From Pseudisothecium myosuroides (lineage: Eukaryota; Streptophyta; Bryopsida; Hypnales; Lembophyllaceae): a stretch of 64,000 bases of DNA. Below the pieces are notes generated by a model. That model had not been told where the DNA came from, searched no databases, and worked only from the letters and a program-made list of their open reading frames with translations. Position numbers and translations under genes: made by a program. The DNA lies in NCBI GenBank assembly GCA_951799445.1, contig OX637292.1, positions 6,017,296 to 6,081,295 of the forward strand, in the 5' to 3' direction. Each line of letters opens with the position of its first letter. Position 1 is the first letter of the stretch. Positions 13,008 through 25,681 of this stretch are shown here, piece by piece.

Positions 13008-13845
13008 CCCCTAAAGGACCAGCTTGATATTTTTAGTAACATAGCAATTTTGGGCAGGTACGTGTGACTAGAGATTTTCATATTTAAGCTGAAATTTTAA
13101 TAGAAGGTGGGGACGAGGAATATCTTTCATGTGCACTAATTTTCATGACATTTCGAAATAGGAGTCAAAAGTTATGGCCTAATATGTTACTTTTTTCACC
13201 GGGCAGGCAGTCCAGGCAGATCTGAAAAATCACTTTTTTCAAAAATAAAAATTTGAAATTGTTTTTCTAAATTTATATATATATGGAAAGCTTTGAATCA
13301 TTCCATTTCGATCAATGAGTCAAAAATTATGAGGGTTTTTAGTTTGCAGGCAATTATGGATTCTCTACTCTGAAATAAACTTAGAAGTTATTTATTTAAC
13401 TCAATTTTTAATATTTTTTGAAAAAAATAAAATCATAGGATGAAGGTTGTTTATTACAACATTACAATCATTGTGATTGGCATTTTTCAATTCCATAATT
13501 AAATTCTTAACAATTTAGTACTTTGGAGCATTATCTACTTCTTTCTACTTACTATTTTTTTTGTATATGTTGTACAATTCCAAATGATTTGAAAATTTTT
13601 AAGCATGTATCCAACTTGTTTAGGAAAAAGAATTCAAAGAAGCACCACCATTTTGGACATTTTTTCATACATGTGACCTTGTGAAGTGCAGCTGCCCTGT
13701 TTTTTACAGGGACAAAAAAAGTATTTTTGCCAATTCAAATGCTAATATCTTCCAATCCGCATGGTGGAAAATTCTAAAAAAAATTTCACATCTTCTAAAA
13801 CTAGTTTACTATAAGATCCTACAGTTATATGTGTCTAATGAAATG
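13008..13845 (+). mobile_element. 3'-truncated TTAA-flanked (piggyBac-like) element
   Basis: TTAA (13004-13007) precedes CCCCTAAAGGACCA. The interior tracks the copy at 18009-18944 (GGCAG..., AAAAGTTATG, AGTGCAGCTGCCCTGTTTTT, AAGATCCTAC.GTTA). Similarity stops near 13845, about 100 bp short of the expected right end. No coding sequence is present. Confidence 0.75.
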
Positions 13846-14171
13846 TATGGCATGGATGAACTTGCCAATTAGTTTGGCATGTAGCAAGCTCCCTTGAAAC
13901 AACGACGAAGCCCAAAAGGCGAGGACTAAGCTTAACATCCACTGCAGCGGCAGCTCACTGTTGATTTTGACCGTGATTTGGACAGCACTTAAACTCGGGT
14001 GACATCAGAGACACTGATTGGTTTGTTTGCACCGCACAGCATTCACTGTATGATTGAAAAGAGGTTGAAGACCTTCAGTTGTATGATTTGTGGACACAAG
14101 CTGGGGCCATAAGAAACATTGGCAGTACTACTGTAGACAATACAGTACCCTACTTGAAGGTTACTGCAACA
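13846..14171. other. Short non-repetitive interval between two TTAA elements
   Basis: A more GC-balanced stretch of about 325 bp has no convincing ORF or RNA gene. Confidence 0.5.
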
Positions 14172-14175
14172 TTAA

Positions 14176-15072
14176 CCCCTAAAGTACCAAAGTCCCCTCG
14201 GGGGACACTTCAGATTTTGATCTGATTTTTTGAAACTTTTTTTGAAGATAGGGAATCACATTAGCTTTCTTAAAATATAATTTTTTTTTCAATCGGTGCC
14301 CGGGAGCAAAAGTTATGCCATCCTAAAGCAAAAAAGCAGTTCGACGGGCAGAAAAAAAAAAAAACACAAAAAAAAGTTTTTTATTTTTTATTTATTTTTC
14401 CCTCAAAGAGCATGTTTTTGTCTACATCTGAAGCTTTGATTCATTCTATTTGGACTAATAATGAGAAAGTTATGGACAATCTTGTTTTTCGAGCAATTTA
14501 AGCATCTTCAAAAAAACTAACTTATAGAATTCATTTTTGAATGCAATTTTCAATTTTTTTCAATTTTTTTTTTTGACAAGGTCAAGTTTGTTTGCAAGAA
14601 CAATCCCGCCATTGGGATTATGTTGTTTTAATTCCACCTAAGAGCTATTAACAATTTAGTGTTTCGTTCAATTTTGGACCTACTTCTATTTACCAATTTT
14701 TTTATATGTGAAAATCAAGGTTTGACATTCTGAAATTTTTTTCCCCGACTCTCAAATCAAATGTTCAACATAAAAAATTACAACTTTTTGTTGTGTAGTG
14801 CAAAAAAAATCCACAAATGGCCATCAAAGTCATCTGAAATTGCAGGAAACAGTTCAAAATTTATTTTTTTTCCAACTTTGAATGCTAATATCTTCCAATC
14901 GGAACGGTCAAATGTCTTGAAATTTTTACCACATAATCTGAGACAAGTGAAGTACAAGATCCTACGGTTAGATTTTTAAAAAAAGTTTTTTTTTGGATTT
15001 AGGGAGTGATCGCAGCAAAAATGGCAGTTTTCAGTGGTTCCGGAGCCAGAAAATGCCTTGGTATTTTAGGGG
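14176..15072 (+). mobile_element. Complete TTAA-flanked (piggyBac-like) element, type A, 897 bp
   Basis: It is bordered by TTAA at 14172-14175 and 15073-15076. Ends are CCCCTAAAGTACCAAAGTCC and GGTATTTTAGGGG. The interior is non-coding and nearly identical to the copy at 39650-40571, except for one 25-bp deletion after CAGATTTTG. It carries the family's conserved right-hand motif AAGATCCTACGGTTAGAT (about 14956). Known: TTAA duplication with CCC...GGG ends typifies the piggyBac superfamily. Inference: non-autonomous member. Confidence 0.82.
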
Positions 15073-16521
15073 TTAAAAAAATGCCACATGGCATCTAGCG
15101 ATTGGTGCAAGGTGATGTGGACATGTCAAAATCTGATGTGAAAATTCCATTTTGGCACCTCTTTGCAGAATTTGACCTTCACGTACAATATATCCCATGG
15201 CTACAACGTTAGTGTTTGAGGATTTTTTTTGAGTTTAACGAGCTATTTTCCTTCAATTTCCATATTAAACCAATTTTTCAAGTAGCAAGTCTAGTTAATT
15301 TTTCTATTTTTTACTCTAAATACATATTTTTTGATAGATTTTTCACTAGTATTTTGTTAATGTTTTCAAATTGCAAATTTGGCTAATTTTGAACTAGCTG
15401 CCGATTTTTCCCCGAGCACTAATTGCACATCACGGATAAAGTCAAACAGGTCAGAGTAATTTTTCATTCAATATGGTAAGTAGATTATCGTTGAAAGACT
15501 CCTATGTCTTGTCAAAAAATAATTGTATTTCAAAACTTTTGTTCAAGTGTCAGTTTCAAATTTTGATATAAACTTGTGCAAATTACCCCAAATCGCCTAA
15601 AATTGCCCAAATAGCCATTCTCAAGTACTCCATATTTATTAAGTCTTGTTAGGCATCAAAAGTGGATTCTAGGGTCTCTTAACATGCATATTTTAGACAC
15701 CATATGAATAAATTATGAGGTTTCAATAGGTGATTATTATATCCAAAAGTGTTATTAAGGCTCTTACTAGTAGAGGATGTACATTTTAGGCAAAAAAAAA
15801 TGAGCAAGGAACAGTTCTACAAATTATTTGCAATTACATGCAATTATTTGTAATTACATGTTAACCTTTGAATCTTTATTTTTATTATTTTTTACCTTTG
15901 AATCTTTGATGCTAGCAGGTTGTAAAAAACAGAGCTATCCCTGTTAGTAGTGAATCTTACCTTTGGCGAGTTGGTGCATATGATATGGAACTGAATAGAG
16001 GTGCAATTTTCAACCAAAAGCACAGATATAACAGTTTCACTGCCTCCAATTTTCCTTCAGGAAAATTTGAAAATTGAAGCTATCACAATTGTCAAGAATC
16101 CTTGTCAAAATCCAAGCCACTTCACTCACAAGGACGGGGGTGGCATTTGGGCAGGTGCATGAATTATAGGAAAAAAAAAGAGCAATGCAAACCTGCCCGC
16201 GAATGCTTAGGGATCGCTCACTCTCCTGGACATATTCCGTTAATTTACAGCTGTAACTCAAAAGTACATCAAATGATTTTTATTTTTATTTTTTTTGAAA
16301 CCTGGACTACGTCAAATGATTTGCAAGTTACAGCACACCAATTGCACCCACCATATTTTGCACACAATTGCAAAGGAATGTGACAAGTTCCAGAGAATTA
16401 CAGTATCAATACATTCCTTCCTCCAAGAAGAAAAATAAAACAAACAAGCACAGTTTGTAATGCAAGCCTTTGTCAGTTTCTAGCAACAGCTTGGTTGTTT
16501 GGGGGATAGCTTCTGTCAATG

Positions 16522-16751
16522 CAAAGCCTCCTCCCCTTCAGTCCAGAGCCAACAAACTGAACACCGACACACCAAGGGAGAAACCTTGGTGATACAACTC
16601 CAACTAACTTACTGTACTACTCAAATAAGTCAAAGCCTCCTCTCTCCTTTCATCTACAGCCAATAAACTGAACACCTACCGAAGCAAAACCTTGACAAAA
16701 ATCAGAACCCAATACTACTATCATACAACTCCAACTACTCCTCAAATAAGT
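16522..16751. repeat. Tandem duplication, about 110-120-bp units
   Basis: The unit at 16522-16630 and the unit at 16631-16751 share CAAAGCCTCCTC, CCAA(C/T)AAACTGAACACC, CAACTCCAACTA and CTCAAATAAGTCAA in the same order. They differ by small indels. Confidence 0.7.
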
Positions 16752-16991
16752 CAACGCAAGGGGCGGTTCGATTGACCCCACAACTCTCATGTTGTGCCAT
16801 GCCTAATGCCAAAAACACGCGCTCGCTTTTTGAGTAAGATCCTGCTCAAACTTCCTCATTCTGCAGCTGGCTGGCTGGCTTCTGTCAGGAGGCAATGCCT
16901 CACATTTATCAAAAGGACCTGTTATAGTGAAAATAGAGTGTAGTAAAAATAGTGTGGAAAATTGATAGTGAGGGTGGAAGCCACATGATCT

Positions 16992-17178
16992 GAATTCCCT
17001 TCAAAACACCAACAGAGAAATGACCAACTTCATAATGGTGATGAAGACCTTGCGATAGCATTTGATTTTTTGATTTTTTTTACACAAATGAAATTGCAAT
17101 GGCATTTGAATTCCCTTCAAAATGCCAACGGAGACAGACGAGACTGGCTTCATAATGGTGATGAAGACCTTGCAATGG
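16992..17178. repeat. Direct repeat, 116-bp spacing
   Basis: GAATTCCCTTCAAAA..CCAAC(A/G)GAGA and CTTCATAATGGTGATGAAGA recur at 16992-17063 and 17108-17178, with an AT-rich insert between. Confidence 0.75.
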
Positions 17179-17740
17179 GCAAATCTCTGACTGCCTATAA
17201 GGCAATAAGGCTGCACTCTCCATTGCCCCACACGGTCGCACAATGTTCCAAAATGTTGGTTGTTTGTACATATAGCTGCAAAGAAGTGTTGATGGAATTA
17301 TGGATGGTTGCTGAGATTGTCGAGTCTCGGGTCGCCAATGGCCAATAGGCTATCGTGAGAAAATTGCCAATAATTGCTTTATGCTGCGCTTGGCCGGGAA
17401 TCCCCTGCAACCGGGAACAAAAGCTCTCGGTCACTGGCTTCTAGTAGGAGGCAGTTGATGATCATACAAACAGCCTTTTACGGGAATGACACCAAATAGT
17501 GCATACAGAGCCTTTTCTTTTGGATTTTGGTGATCGGTTAACGTACATAATTGAGGACGTGCTTTGCAGTGGAAGCAACCCTATGGCAGTGGAAATTTTG
17601 AAAAAGAGGCCACTTTTTCCATACTTGATTGAGTGAGGCCCCTCCAAATAGAATTTTTTTTTTTTCATTTTTGAGATATTTGGATGTACTTCATCTGTTT
17701 TATAGAGCTCCCAAAATACTAAGTAACTGAAGGTTCTGAA

Positions 17741-17962
17741 CCCTTAAACGTCAAAGTGGACGTTTTGCGGCCGATGAATGACAAGGGAATCTCCTATGTA
17801 GGATAGAAGTGCAACTATTCATCTGCCAAATTTTGTGCGGAAAGGGAAGATCATGAATAGTAGTTTGACATCCAATGAACAATTTTGGGTTTTTCAAAGA
17901 AGATGATGTCATCCGATGCCAAAAGGGCTGATTTCCACGGTCACCAGCCCGGCATTCAAGGG
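17741..17962. mobile_element. Short TTAA-type MITE, 222 bp
   Basis: The left end CCCTTAAACG and right end GGCATTCAAGGG form an imperfect inverted repeat. TTAA follows on the right (17963-17966); the left border is TGAA, one change from TTAA. Its size nearly equals that of the element at 39425-39645, which has the same CCCTTAAACG start. Confidence 0.5.
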
Positions 17963-18008
17963 TTAAATAACGTTCATCATCCATTAGGTAGATGCTTGCT
18001 CAGTTTAA

Positions 18009-18944
18009 CCCCTAATGGACCAACCTTCTGTTTTGGGCAACATAAATTTCTTGGGCAAATACTAATGAGCGAAAATTTGACTTATTTAGGCTGAATTTTT
18101 TTTACAAAGTGCGGACAAGGAATATCTTCTATAAATGCTAAATTTCATTTCATTTGAGTATACAAGTTAAAAGTTATGATGCAAAATGTTGTTTGTTTCT
18201 CAATTCAGGCAGCCCGAGCAGATTAGAAAAATTACCTTTTTTCAAAATAAAAAATTGTAATTGGTCCTCTAGATTTATGTATACGTGGAAAGCTTTGAAT
18301 CATTTCATTTCAATCAATGAGTCAAAAGTTATGAGGAATTTTAGATTGGGGGCAGTTATGGATTTTCTGCTCTAAAATAAACTTTGAAATCTTTTATTTA
18401 ACTCAATTTTCAATATTTATTGAAAAAAATAAAATCATAAGATGTAGATTGTTTATAAAAACATTACAACCATTGGGATTGACATTTTTCAATTCCATAA
18501 TTAAATTCTTAACAATTTAGTATTTTGAATCATTCTCTATTTCTTTCTACTTACTATTTTTTTTCTATAGATTGTACAATTCCAAATGATCTGAAATTTC
18601 CAAATATGTAGCCAACTTGCCTAGGACAAAGAATCCAAAGAAGCACTACCATTTTGGACATTTTTTCATAGAAAAATGAGCTTGTGAAGTGCAGCTGCCC
18701 TGTTTTTTTGCAGAGCCAAAGAAATGATTTCAGTGAATTTGAATGCTTATATCTTGCAATTCACGCGGTGGAAATTAATGAAATTTTTATAACATGTTGT
18801 CAAGTCAGCACACTACAAGATCCTACGGTTACATGTTTCAAAAGAGTTGTTTTTTCAAAAATTTGAGACTTGTACTAGAAATGGCAATTTTAGAACGTTT
18901 TGGGTAAAAACATAGTCATAGAACTTTAGGGGATACTTAAGGGG
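18009..18944 (+). mobile_element. Complete TTAA-flanked (piggyBac-like) element, 936 bp
   Basis: TTAA occurs at 18005-18008 and 18945-18948. It starts CCCCTAATGGACCAA and ends GGGG. The right end appears doubled (CTTTAGGGGATACTTAAGGGG), which may be a small local duplication. The interior matches the truncated copy at 13008, including AGTGCAGCTGCCCTG and AAGATCCTACGGTTA. Non-coding. Confidence 0.78.
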
Positions 18945-18948
18945 TTAA

Positions 18949-19693
18949 TCAGTCTGCCAATTACAATTTGGCACTGCTGTCCAATTAATCCATGTGATAA
19001 TTGGCATGCATATTTTTAACTATTCATCATTGCATTTGGTGAAAAAGAGTCCCGGTTAATCAACAAATTTAGGTAACTACACCTAAAATCAATCGTTTAA
19101 GCAATTCAACTGATTTTAATATAGTTCTCATTATGAAATTGAAAAAAAATTGTGGGGTCTTGTTGATAGTCCAAAGGGGATTCTTTATTATCTAAGAATG
19201 TATTTTTTGGACACCATATGAATAAACTATGCATATTCAAAGTGCTAGAAATAGGTGTTTCTAAAACCAACCCTAGACTCTTATGAATAGTGGGAGTACA
19301 TTTTAAGCAAGAATCTCTAGGGGTCAATTTTAGAAAGGGGTCGAAATTGGGTGTAGTTACCTTAAGTTGGGTTTGCTTGCCTAAATGGCTTATATTCCCG
19401 CCTGTGTGGTGTTCCCGATTCTCTTTTGCTTTCTGCTGATTAGTTTTTTTTTAGTTCTAGTTGTTTTGTGAAAAAACAAAAAAAATGCTTTGCCAAGGAC
19501 TTGCTTCCTTGGCTTTGTGTATTGTTTCCTTTATCAATGTGAATTGTCCATGTGTTCAAGAAAAACAAAATGGCAAACTCTCTTCTTTTGTGAAAAATTT
19601 GAGGTACGGGCCCCAAAAATCAATCTGCATGGGAAAAATTGTTGTTTTCTTGAAAATTGAACTTTGATTGATGATATCTTAGAATCTGTACGA
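18949..19693. other. Intergenic DNA without recognised features
   Basis: No gene is supported; a weak 68-aa open stretch at 19461-19667 has no domain. The sequence runs into the left arm of the composite foldback element. Confidence 0.5.
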
Positions 19694-20715
19694 TAGGATA
19701 CCAATCAGAATGGCGTTTTTGCATTCCTAGGGAAACAAATTTCACTGCTGCCAACTTTGGCACCCTCCCGAGGGCTGAAAATTTGCTTTTCTACCATGAA
19801 ATTTTTTTCACAAGAACATATTTACGTTAATAACATATGTGGCAAATTTCAAGGTCAAAAGATTCACCAAAAAAAATATTCAAAGTCTACCAACATGTAT
19901 AGCGGTGAGAAAATTTCCACTGGTGCCAATTTTTGACACCCTTTTGAGAGCTGAAATATTTATTTTTTACGATGAAATTTTTGGCATGAAATCATCTCTA
20001 TGTTGATAATATGTGTGAAAAATTTCAAGGTCAAAAGATTCACAAAAAAAGATATTTGATATCTACCGACATGTATAGTTGTGAGAAACAATTTCACTAC
20101 TACCAACTTTGACATTCTCCCAAGGGTTGAAAAATTGTTTACTTACCATGAAATCTTTATCGTGAAATCATCTCTATGTTAATAAAATGTATGCCAAATT
20201 TCAAGGTCAAAAGATTTGCACAAAAAAATATTTTCAAAATTTGCCAACATGTATAGCTGTGAGAAAATTTTCACTACTTCCAACTTTGAAAATATCCCAA
20301 AGGCTGTAGAAAAAAAAACATTTTACCTTGGATTTTTGGCATGAGATCATATCTATATTGATAACATGTGTGCCAAATTTCAAGGTCAAAATATTTACCC
20401 AAAAAAAAAGAGGTTTGTAATTCTACCAACATGTGTAGTTGTGAGAATGATTTTTTACATCCATGTGAAACTTTACCCATAGGGTTGAAAAAATCATTCT
20501 CACATCTATACACATTGGCAGATTTTGAAATTTTTTTTAATGTAAATCTTTTGACCTTGAAATTTGCCACACATGTTATTAACATAAATATGTTCTTGTG
20601 AAAAAAAATTCATGGTAAAAAAGCAAATTTTCAGTTCTCATGAGGGTGCCAAAGTTGGCAACAGTGAAATTTCTTTCCCTAGGAATGCAAAAACGCCATT
20701 TTGATTGGTATCCTA
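19694..20715. mobile_element. Composite foldback element containing an internal 176-bp tandem array
   Basis: Outer ends are TAGGATACCAATCAGAATGG and its complement. The left arm (from 19694) pairs with the right arm (about 20505-20715). Between them the arm module is repeated in direct orientation at about 19741, 19915, 20092 and 20268, a period of about 176 bp. Each copy carries a TTCACT..TGCCAACTTTG start, a block related to CATGAAATTTTT, and ATTTCAAGGTCAAAA. A short hairpin (GTGAGAATGATTTTT and complement, about 20438-20508) marks the turn-round. No ORF is present. It is a structurally expanded relative of the foldback at 12070-12595. Confidence 0.85.
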
Positions 20716-20865
20716 CTGTACAATAGAAGTCTTTGAAAATTGGAGGATAAAGTAAAATAATCAATGATGAACTAGATCTTGTGATTTGATTTTTCAAAAA
20801 AGAATTACACTTTCATTTTCAAAAACAATAGTTTGGAAGTTATTTTGGAGTCACTTAGGGATTAA

Positions 20866-21416
20866 TCTCTAAAGGACCAAGAAGGTGTTGAACAACTAGT
20901 GGGAAATTCGAATAGGCTCTTACAAAGTTAGTTTTGAATGGATCTTTTTGAAATTTGGATACAAGGTGTGAACATGTAGCCCCCTAAGTAGGAATACAAT
21001 TTTTTTCCCAGGTGGGTGCCCCAAACAAAACTTATGTTGCTTGAAAAATTTGGATAGTTTGGGCACTTTGGAAATCTTTTGCTAAACTTCTCCTCTACTT
21101 TTAAAATTTGGCAAGTGTGTAACTAGCATGATATAGGATGCAATTGTCCAAAACAAATAACCATGTTTCATACAAAAATCTATCTCTAGGAACAATTTAA
21201 GTTTGTTGTTGGATAGGATAAAAATAAATAAAAATTTTAACTTCAAACATTATACTATTTCAATTTGTGTGATCAAAGCTTTTGAAACTTTTCCACTTAA
21301 TCCTATATTATTCTAATTTAAGTATGAAAGGTTGATATTTAAGAAAAAATCCTATGCCCTAAAAAGTGCCATTTTTTTACAATTTCTACCCAAAATGTGT
21401 TCCGGTTCTTTAGGGG
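20866..21416 (+). mobile_element. Short TTAA-flanked (piggyBac-like) element, 551 bp
   Basis: TTAA occurs at 20862-20865 and 21417-21420. Ends are TCTCTAAAGGACCAA (decayed CCCC) and CGGTTCTTTAGGGG. The interior shows the family's CCCAGGTGGGTGCCCC block near the left. About 400 bp shorter than the typical 900-bp members, so probably an internal deletion derivative. Confidence 0.75.
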
Positions 21417-21420
21417 TTAA

Positions 21421-23752
21421 GCCAAGTGCCACAACAAAAAATCAGAGAGACTTGTTTTGCTTGGTAAGGTGCAAGTTGCCACTATTGAAAACATAGTTAT
21501 ACATACAAGAATTTTACTTCAATGTCCAAAAAAATCCACTCCTAATGTATAAGCAACAAAGGTAACTACATCTAGGTGAGATATTTTTATTATTACATTG
21601 CTCAATTTCATTTTATTCTTTTTAGAAATTTCAAAGAGATTCTAAAGCAACTAAGCATGCCTAATTTAAATACTATAATGCAGATGTCATGAGAACTTAA
21701 AACTATATTTTTAATAGATGGCTTAAATAAAAAGTTTCAATGTTAAAGTTTTGTACATTTTCAAGTTCAATCATGTATTCACTATAAAAATTAATTTGGT
21801 ATTCATTTAAGGTGTCTATTTGTATTAGGTGCAATACTCTAAATGAATGTTCAAATTACCAGTTCAAACTCTAATTTTTGTAGTACAAAAACTAGTCAAA
21901 TTTGAGTACTTTAAAAAAATTAAAAATGATCATATGATGCACAAATGAAACAACAAAAATAATCATTTTCAAAGTCTTGCAATCAAGTGAGTTACATAGT
22001 GAGAACAAAAATTTCACTTGAACATGCCTATTCACTATCCCTCCAAAAAACCCAAGGCATCTCATTTTAGGAAATAGGTTGGCTAGGGATAACAAATTAG
22101 AAAAATTAGAAAAAAAATGATAAACAAATATGGATATGACCATAATTAAATATAGAATGTAAAGATGCCTGGGAAAATGGATATGGATATGACATACAAA
22201 TATATATATATATGTGGATGTTGACAATGTTGCAAATTATTCCATATCTTTTGTTAACAACTTGAATGAAAATAGTATTTGAATTCTTGGATTTTGAAGA
22301 AATAATTTAAAAATTATACTAAGGTGCAAAACTTCAATTTTATTAATCTAGGTTTTCATACATTGGGTAACTATCTATTCAAATACACCATCATGCTCCA
22401 ACCAATCAAACCTTTAATTCCTTGTCCTTGCATGGAATATTTTTTCTTAGAATGGCTTTTGATTGGCTAGGTTTCTCCCCCAAGACAATTTGTAGTGAAC
22501 ATTCTTTGGAGTATTTGACTTTCAAAAATCACCCAAGACAAAGTTTTTGTCCAAATCAAATATTTGTTTGATAATGGAAAAATAACTTGATAAACTGCAT
22601 GAGAAAAAATAATTTGGGATTTTTAAAAAAAATGGGGGATCCGGGCACCACGGAATTGGACAACAACTATAAAATAGTTAATTGTGCATTTAGGGGTAGC
22701 AAGAGGCTCTCCAACATAGTGTTCCCAATTTTAATTTCTTGTAGTACCCAAGGCCAATGTTTTACCAAAAGGTAAAATTCTCATATGCATCCAAAATGAT
22801 TTAGAAGTAAAAACACCCAGATGAAAAACATTCAAACAATGAGAAGCGACATGAAAGTCAAGTAGAAGCTTATGACCTATTTTTAACCACTTAAGCATTT
22901 CAGCATAGCTACCGGTTAGGTTTGGTGGGGAATTTTTTTTTTACCACATGGAAAAATAGATTTAAGACAGGTTTGAATTTTTTTTTCTTAATTTTTTTAG
23001 CCTAAGAATGAAATTACGGTGAATTTTTTTGGTTCAAATTTTGTGAAACCTATTCTTATTATGTATGTATGCCTAATTCCGACCATAGGCTCATCAGGAA
23101 ATCGATTGGAAATCAACGGTTCACAACACATCATGACTGAGCGGTTTCACGTGTCCAATTGATTGGAAATGCAACAGCCTATGTTGTGGAAATGGGGGGT
23201 TGATCGAGAATGGGTCGCTTAGTCTAGGGCTTGCTTTTAAATTGTAGAGACTATGACTATGACTTTTGGGTACTGCTTACCATGGAATCACTGTCTCAGT
23301 GCTGTCATATTTGCACCAGAAAGCACAAAATTCCCATAAATCCAGACGTAAAGCATAATGTATCATCTCCAAAGCCACCATGAGTGGCTGGAGGCCCTCC
23401 ACGAAAGAACTGAAGTTTGGATAGCATTTCGTTGTTGTTGCTGACATTCTCCAACGGGTCAAGGATCACTTTTGGCTGAAGCTGCCATTCGTTGAACAAA
23501 TGATCTGTTGCATGTTAGGATTCTCATAAAAGGTAACTTATTCCAGGTATAATACGGGGTTTCATTTCATGCATAGTTGACGAGGCAAGAATTAACCACT
23601 TATTGTCTCACCTTGAGTGGAGTTCTGCACCACCTTCCACGAAAGGAAGAGTGCTTGTAAGAGTAGCCGACCCATTTCTGATGAGCCCTCTATTTTTTGC
23701 AAGTTAGCTGCTATGTTTCCTATCAGTTGTGGTTTAGGTGACAGCTCATGCA
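21421..23752. other. AT-rich intergenic DNA
   Basis: No gene is supported. A (TA)n microsatellite lies at about 22199-22214. Open stretches on both strands are short and lack domains. Around 23.0-23.7 kb the GC rises slightly, without a recognisable exon. Confidence 0.55.
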
Positions 23753-23754
23753 TA

Positions 23755-24069
23755 AGGTAGGAGGTCCATAAAGCGACCATCTAAGCGCTGAACCTGAATT
23801 TTGGGGAGGTAAAACATCTTGAAATATTTTTCAGTAAATTTTCCTTGAAAGACAAGAAGAAATGGCATCTGGCTCAAGTTGTTTCATATTTTTCGGAGCT
23901 TTGTGGAATTAGTTATGAAATTTTGAAGGTGAAAAACCAAAGGGCTGTAAAAGCGACCACCTCCTAAAATGTACATACTTTGTACATTTTGGGAAATTGA
24001 AGAAAGCAAAATGTACCTGTGTGTCCTGATCGGTTCAAAATGCCCGGTCGGAGTTCGAGCCTCCTACCT
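23755..24069. mobile_element. TA-flanked 'AGGTAG' MITE, 315 bp (GGAGG subfamily)
   Basis: TA-AGGTAGGAGG at the left (TA 23753-23754) and CCTCCTACCT-TA at the right (TA 24070-24071). The interior contains AAAGCGACC, GTTTCATATTTTT and TAAAATGTACAT motifs shared with the copies at 38188 and 38990. Its size matches the 38990-39303 copy (314 bp). Non-coding. Confidence 0.78.
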
Positions 24070-24199
24070 TAGCAGGAGCAATAGAAATGTCTGGGAGGTG
24101 TCCATATGTTTCAAAATAAAAAATAAAATATTGTCCCAAGATGCCTTCATAGATTTTACTCTTGCCCGCGGGCTCTAGAGGTATGGAACTATACCTAGT

Positions 24200-24710
24200 C
24201 TATTATCTATCACATTCATGACGTGCCACCAGTTGATGGCCCTTATGTCAGACTGGACTTTTCTCACTGATTCTTTGGTTCATCCACCCCTCAACGGTTT
24301 CGAGCCTTAAAGATCATTTGGACCTTACTTCATGGCTCCACAATTTGGACTATTTGGATATCCCGCAACAATAAGGTCTTTGCCCACCCCCCTGGCCACT
24401 GGACTTCACCCAATCTGTGCTTTGGGACGCACTTCTCGATTCCGGTAGAGCAGCACAACTTAAGGCTCAACTTGGGGCTCGCTCTTGACCCCAAGATAGA
24501 ACTAAGATTTGGGCCAAGTTTGATAGTATTTGGCTCAGGTCCCCTACCATTGCTACTAGAGTTGGATCTACTATCCACTGGAACAAGAAGGATCTTCCCT
24601 CTTGTCTTTTCCTTTAGGTCCTTGTCTTTCCGTTCTTTTGGCTCTTATCTCTTCATTGTCTAGCCCTTGTAGCTTGGCTGTTCCTTTTGTACATAAATGT
24701 AAAAAAACGT
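24200..24710 (+). mobile_element. LINE 3'-end fragment
   Basis: The frame at about 24310-24390 reads IIWTLLHGSTIWTIWISRNN, the conserved Trp/Arg-Asn signature at the C-terminus of plant L1-type ORF2. It is followed by an untranslated stretch ending in an A-rich tail (TAAATGTAAAAAAAC, about 24703). No reverse transcriptase core is present, so this is a strongly 5'-truncated insertion. Upstream of the signature the frame is broken. Confidence 0.55.
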
Positions 24711-25125
24711 CTAGAAAGTGTACATTGAAAGCGTAGAAGGATCACAAAATGTACATTGAAAGCCACAACTATCACTTACATTGAAGCACTGCTGATTTTG
24801 TAACCAGACTATCGTTGGCAATAGGGTGACCTGTATAACAAGAACAGGTTGGACAAAATCTTCACAAAAAGAATTCATGGCAATTTTGTTTTTGAGGAAA
24901 AAAATGTAAAAAAATATGAAATTTTTCTAAAATTTGTTTCTTTGAACAAGAAAAAATTTCTCTTCACCATATCCATATTGCAGATATGCTGAATTACTTC
25001 AGTGATTGGAAATGGGTCATCTACCTCATGTGGTGTGAAATACCAAATGTTGATATGGAAGGGTTTACAAAAGAATCTCAAATTTTGAGGGGAAGCAAAA
25101 ATAAATAAAAATTGGTTTACTACAT
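24711..25125. other. Intergenic DNA with GTACATTGAAAG repeats
   Basis: Three short copies of (T/G)TACATTGAA(A/G) occur between 24720 and 24786. Nothing else is recognised. Confidence 0.5.
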
Positions 25126-25129
25126 TTAA

Positions 25130-25677
25130 CTTTTAAAGCTTTGAGGCATGATTTCAAGTGATTTTTTACTTTGGAGTAGGTGCAATATTTATTGAAAATT
25201 TGTGAAATTTTTATTAGAGTTGTATTTCACTACCAACTTGATGCTTAGAAAATTTCAAACCAACCCAAGTCGCACTTAAAGAGTTATGCCTGAAAACAAT
25301 GTTTTTTTAGTAACGGGCAATTTTCGGGCAGACACAATTTAGATAGGTTAAATTAGGCTACAATTTTTTAAACATACTCTCAAAAAGCTTGTTAGCATAA
25401 TTCCAAAAAGTTGAAAGCCATATAAGCACATAATTTTGACATAGAATTCTATGAAATTGGTTTTTTAAAATTTTGAACATTGCCTAAAGAAGGACAGTCA
25501 AATTTCGAATCTTGTAATTCAAAATCTTGTGCTCTTATGCCTTTCAACTTTGGGGATTATGTTAACAAGCTTATTCACAATATGTATAAAAAATTTCAGC
25601 CTAATTGAACCTATCTACCATGGCTACCCAAAATTGCCCAAAACCAAAACAAAGAAGTCCTTTTGATAACTTAAGGG
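25130..25677 (+). mobile_element. Probable decayed TTAA-type element
   Basis: It is bordered by TTAA at 25126-25129 and 25678-25681. The right end is ACTTAAGGG; the left CTTTTAAAG is diverged from CCC. The interior has AAGAGTTATGCCTG and CGGGCA blocks resembling the left half of the 900-bp family. Membership is an inference from borders plus these short blocks. Confidence 0.4.
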
Positions 25678-25681
25678 TTAA

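Larger units (their letters stand above)
15077..17737. other. Intergenic DNA with two local duplications
   Basis: No gene is recognised. Short open stretches around 16037-17668 are not supported by domains. The more GC-balanced 16.4-17.5 kb part contains two direct duplications, listed separately. The composition suggests an old genic or repeat remnant. Confidence 0.5.

Noticed and set aside
24030..24072. tRNA-like T-arm (GGAGTTCGAGCCTCC)
   Set aside because: No matching D-arm, anticodon arm or acceptor stem; it lies at the end of a MITE whose terminal repeat explains CCTCCTACCTTA.
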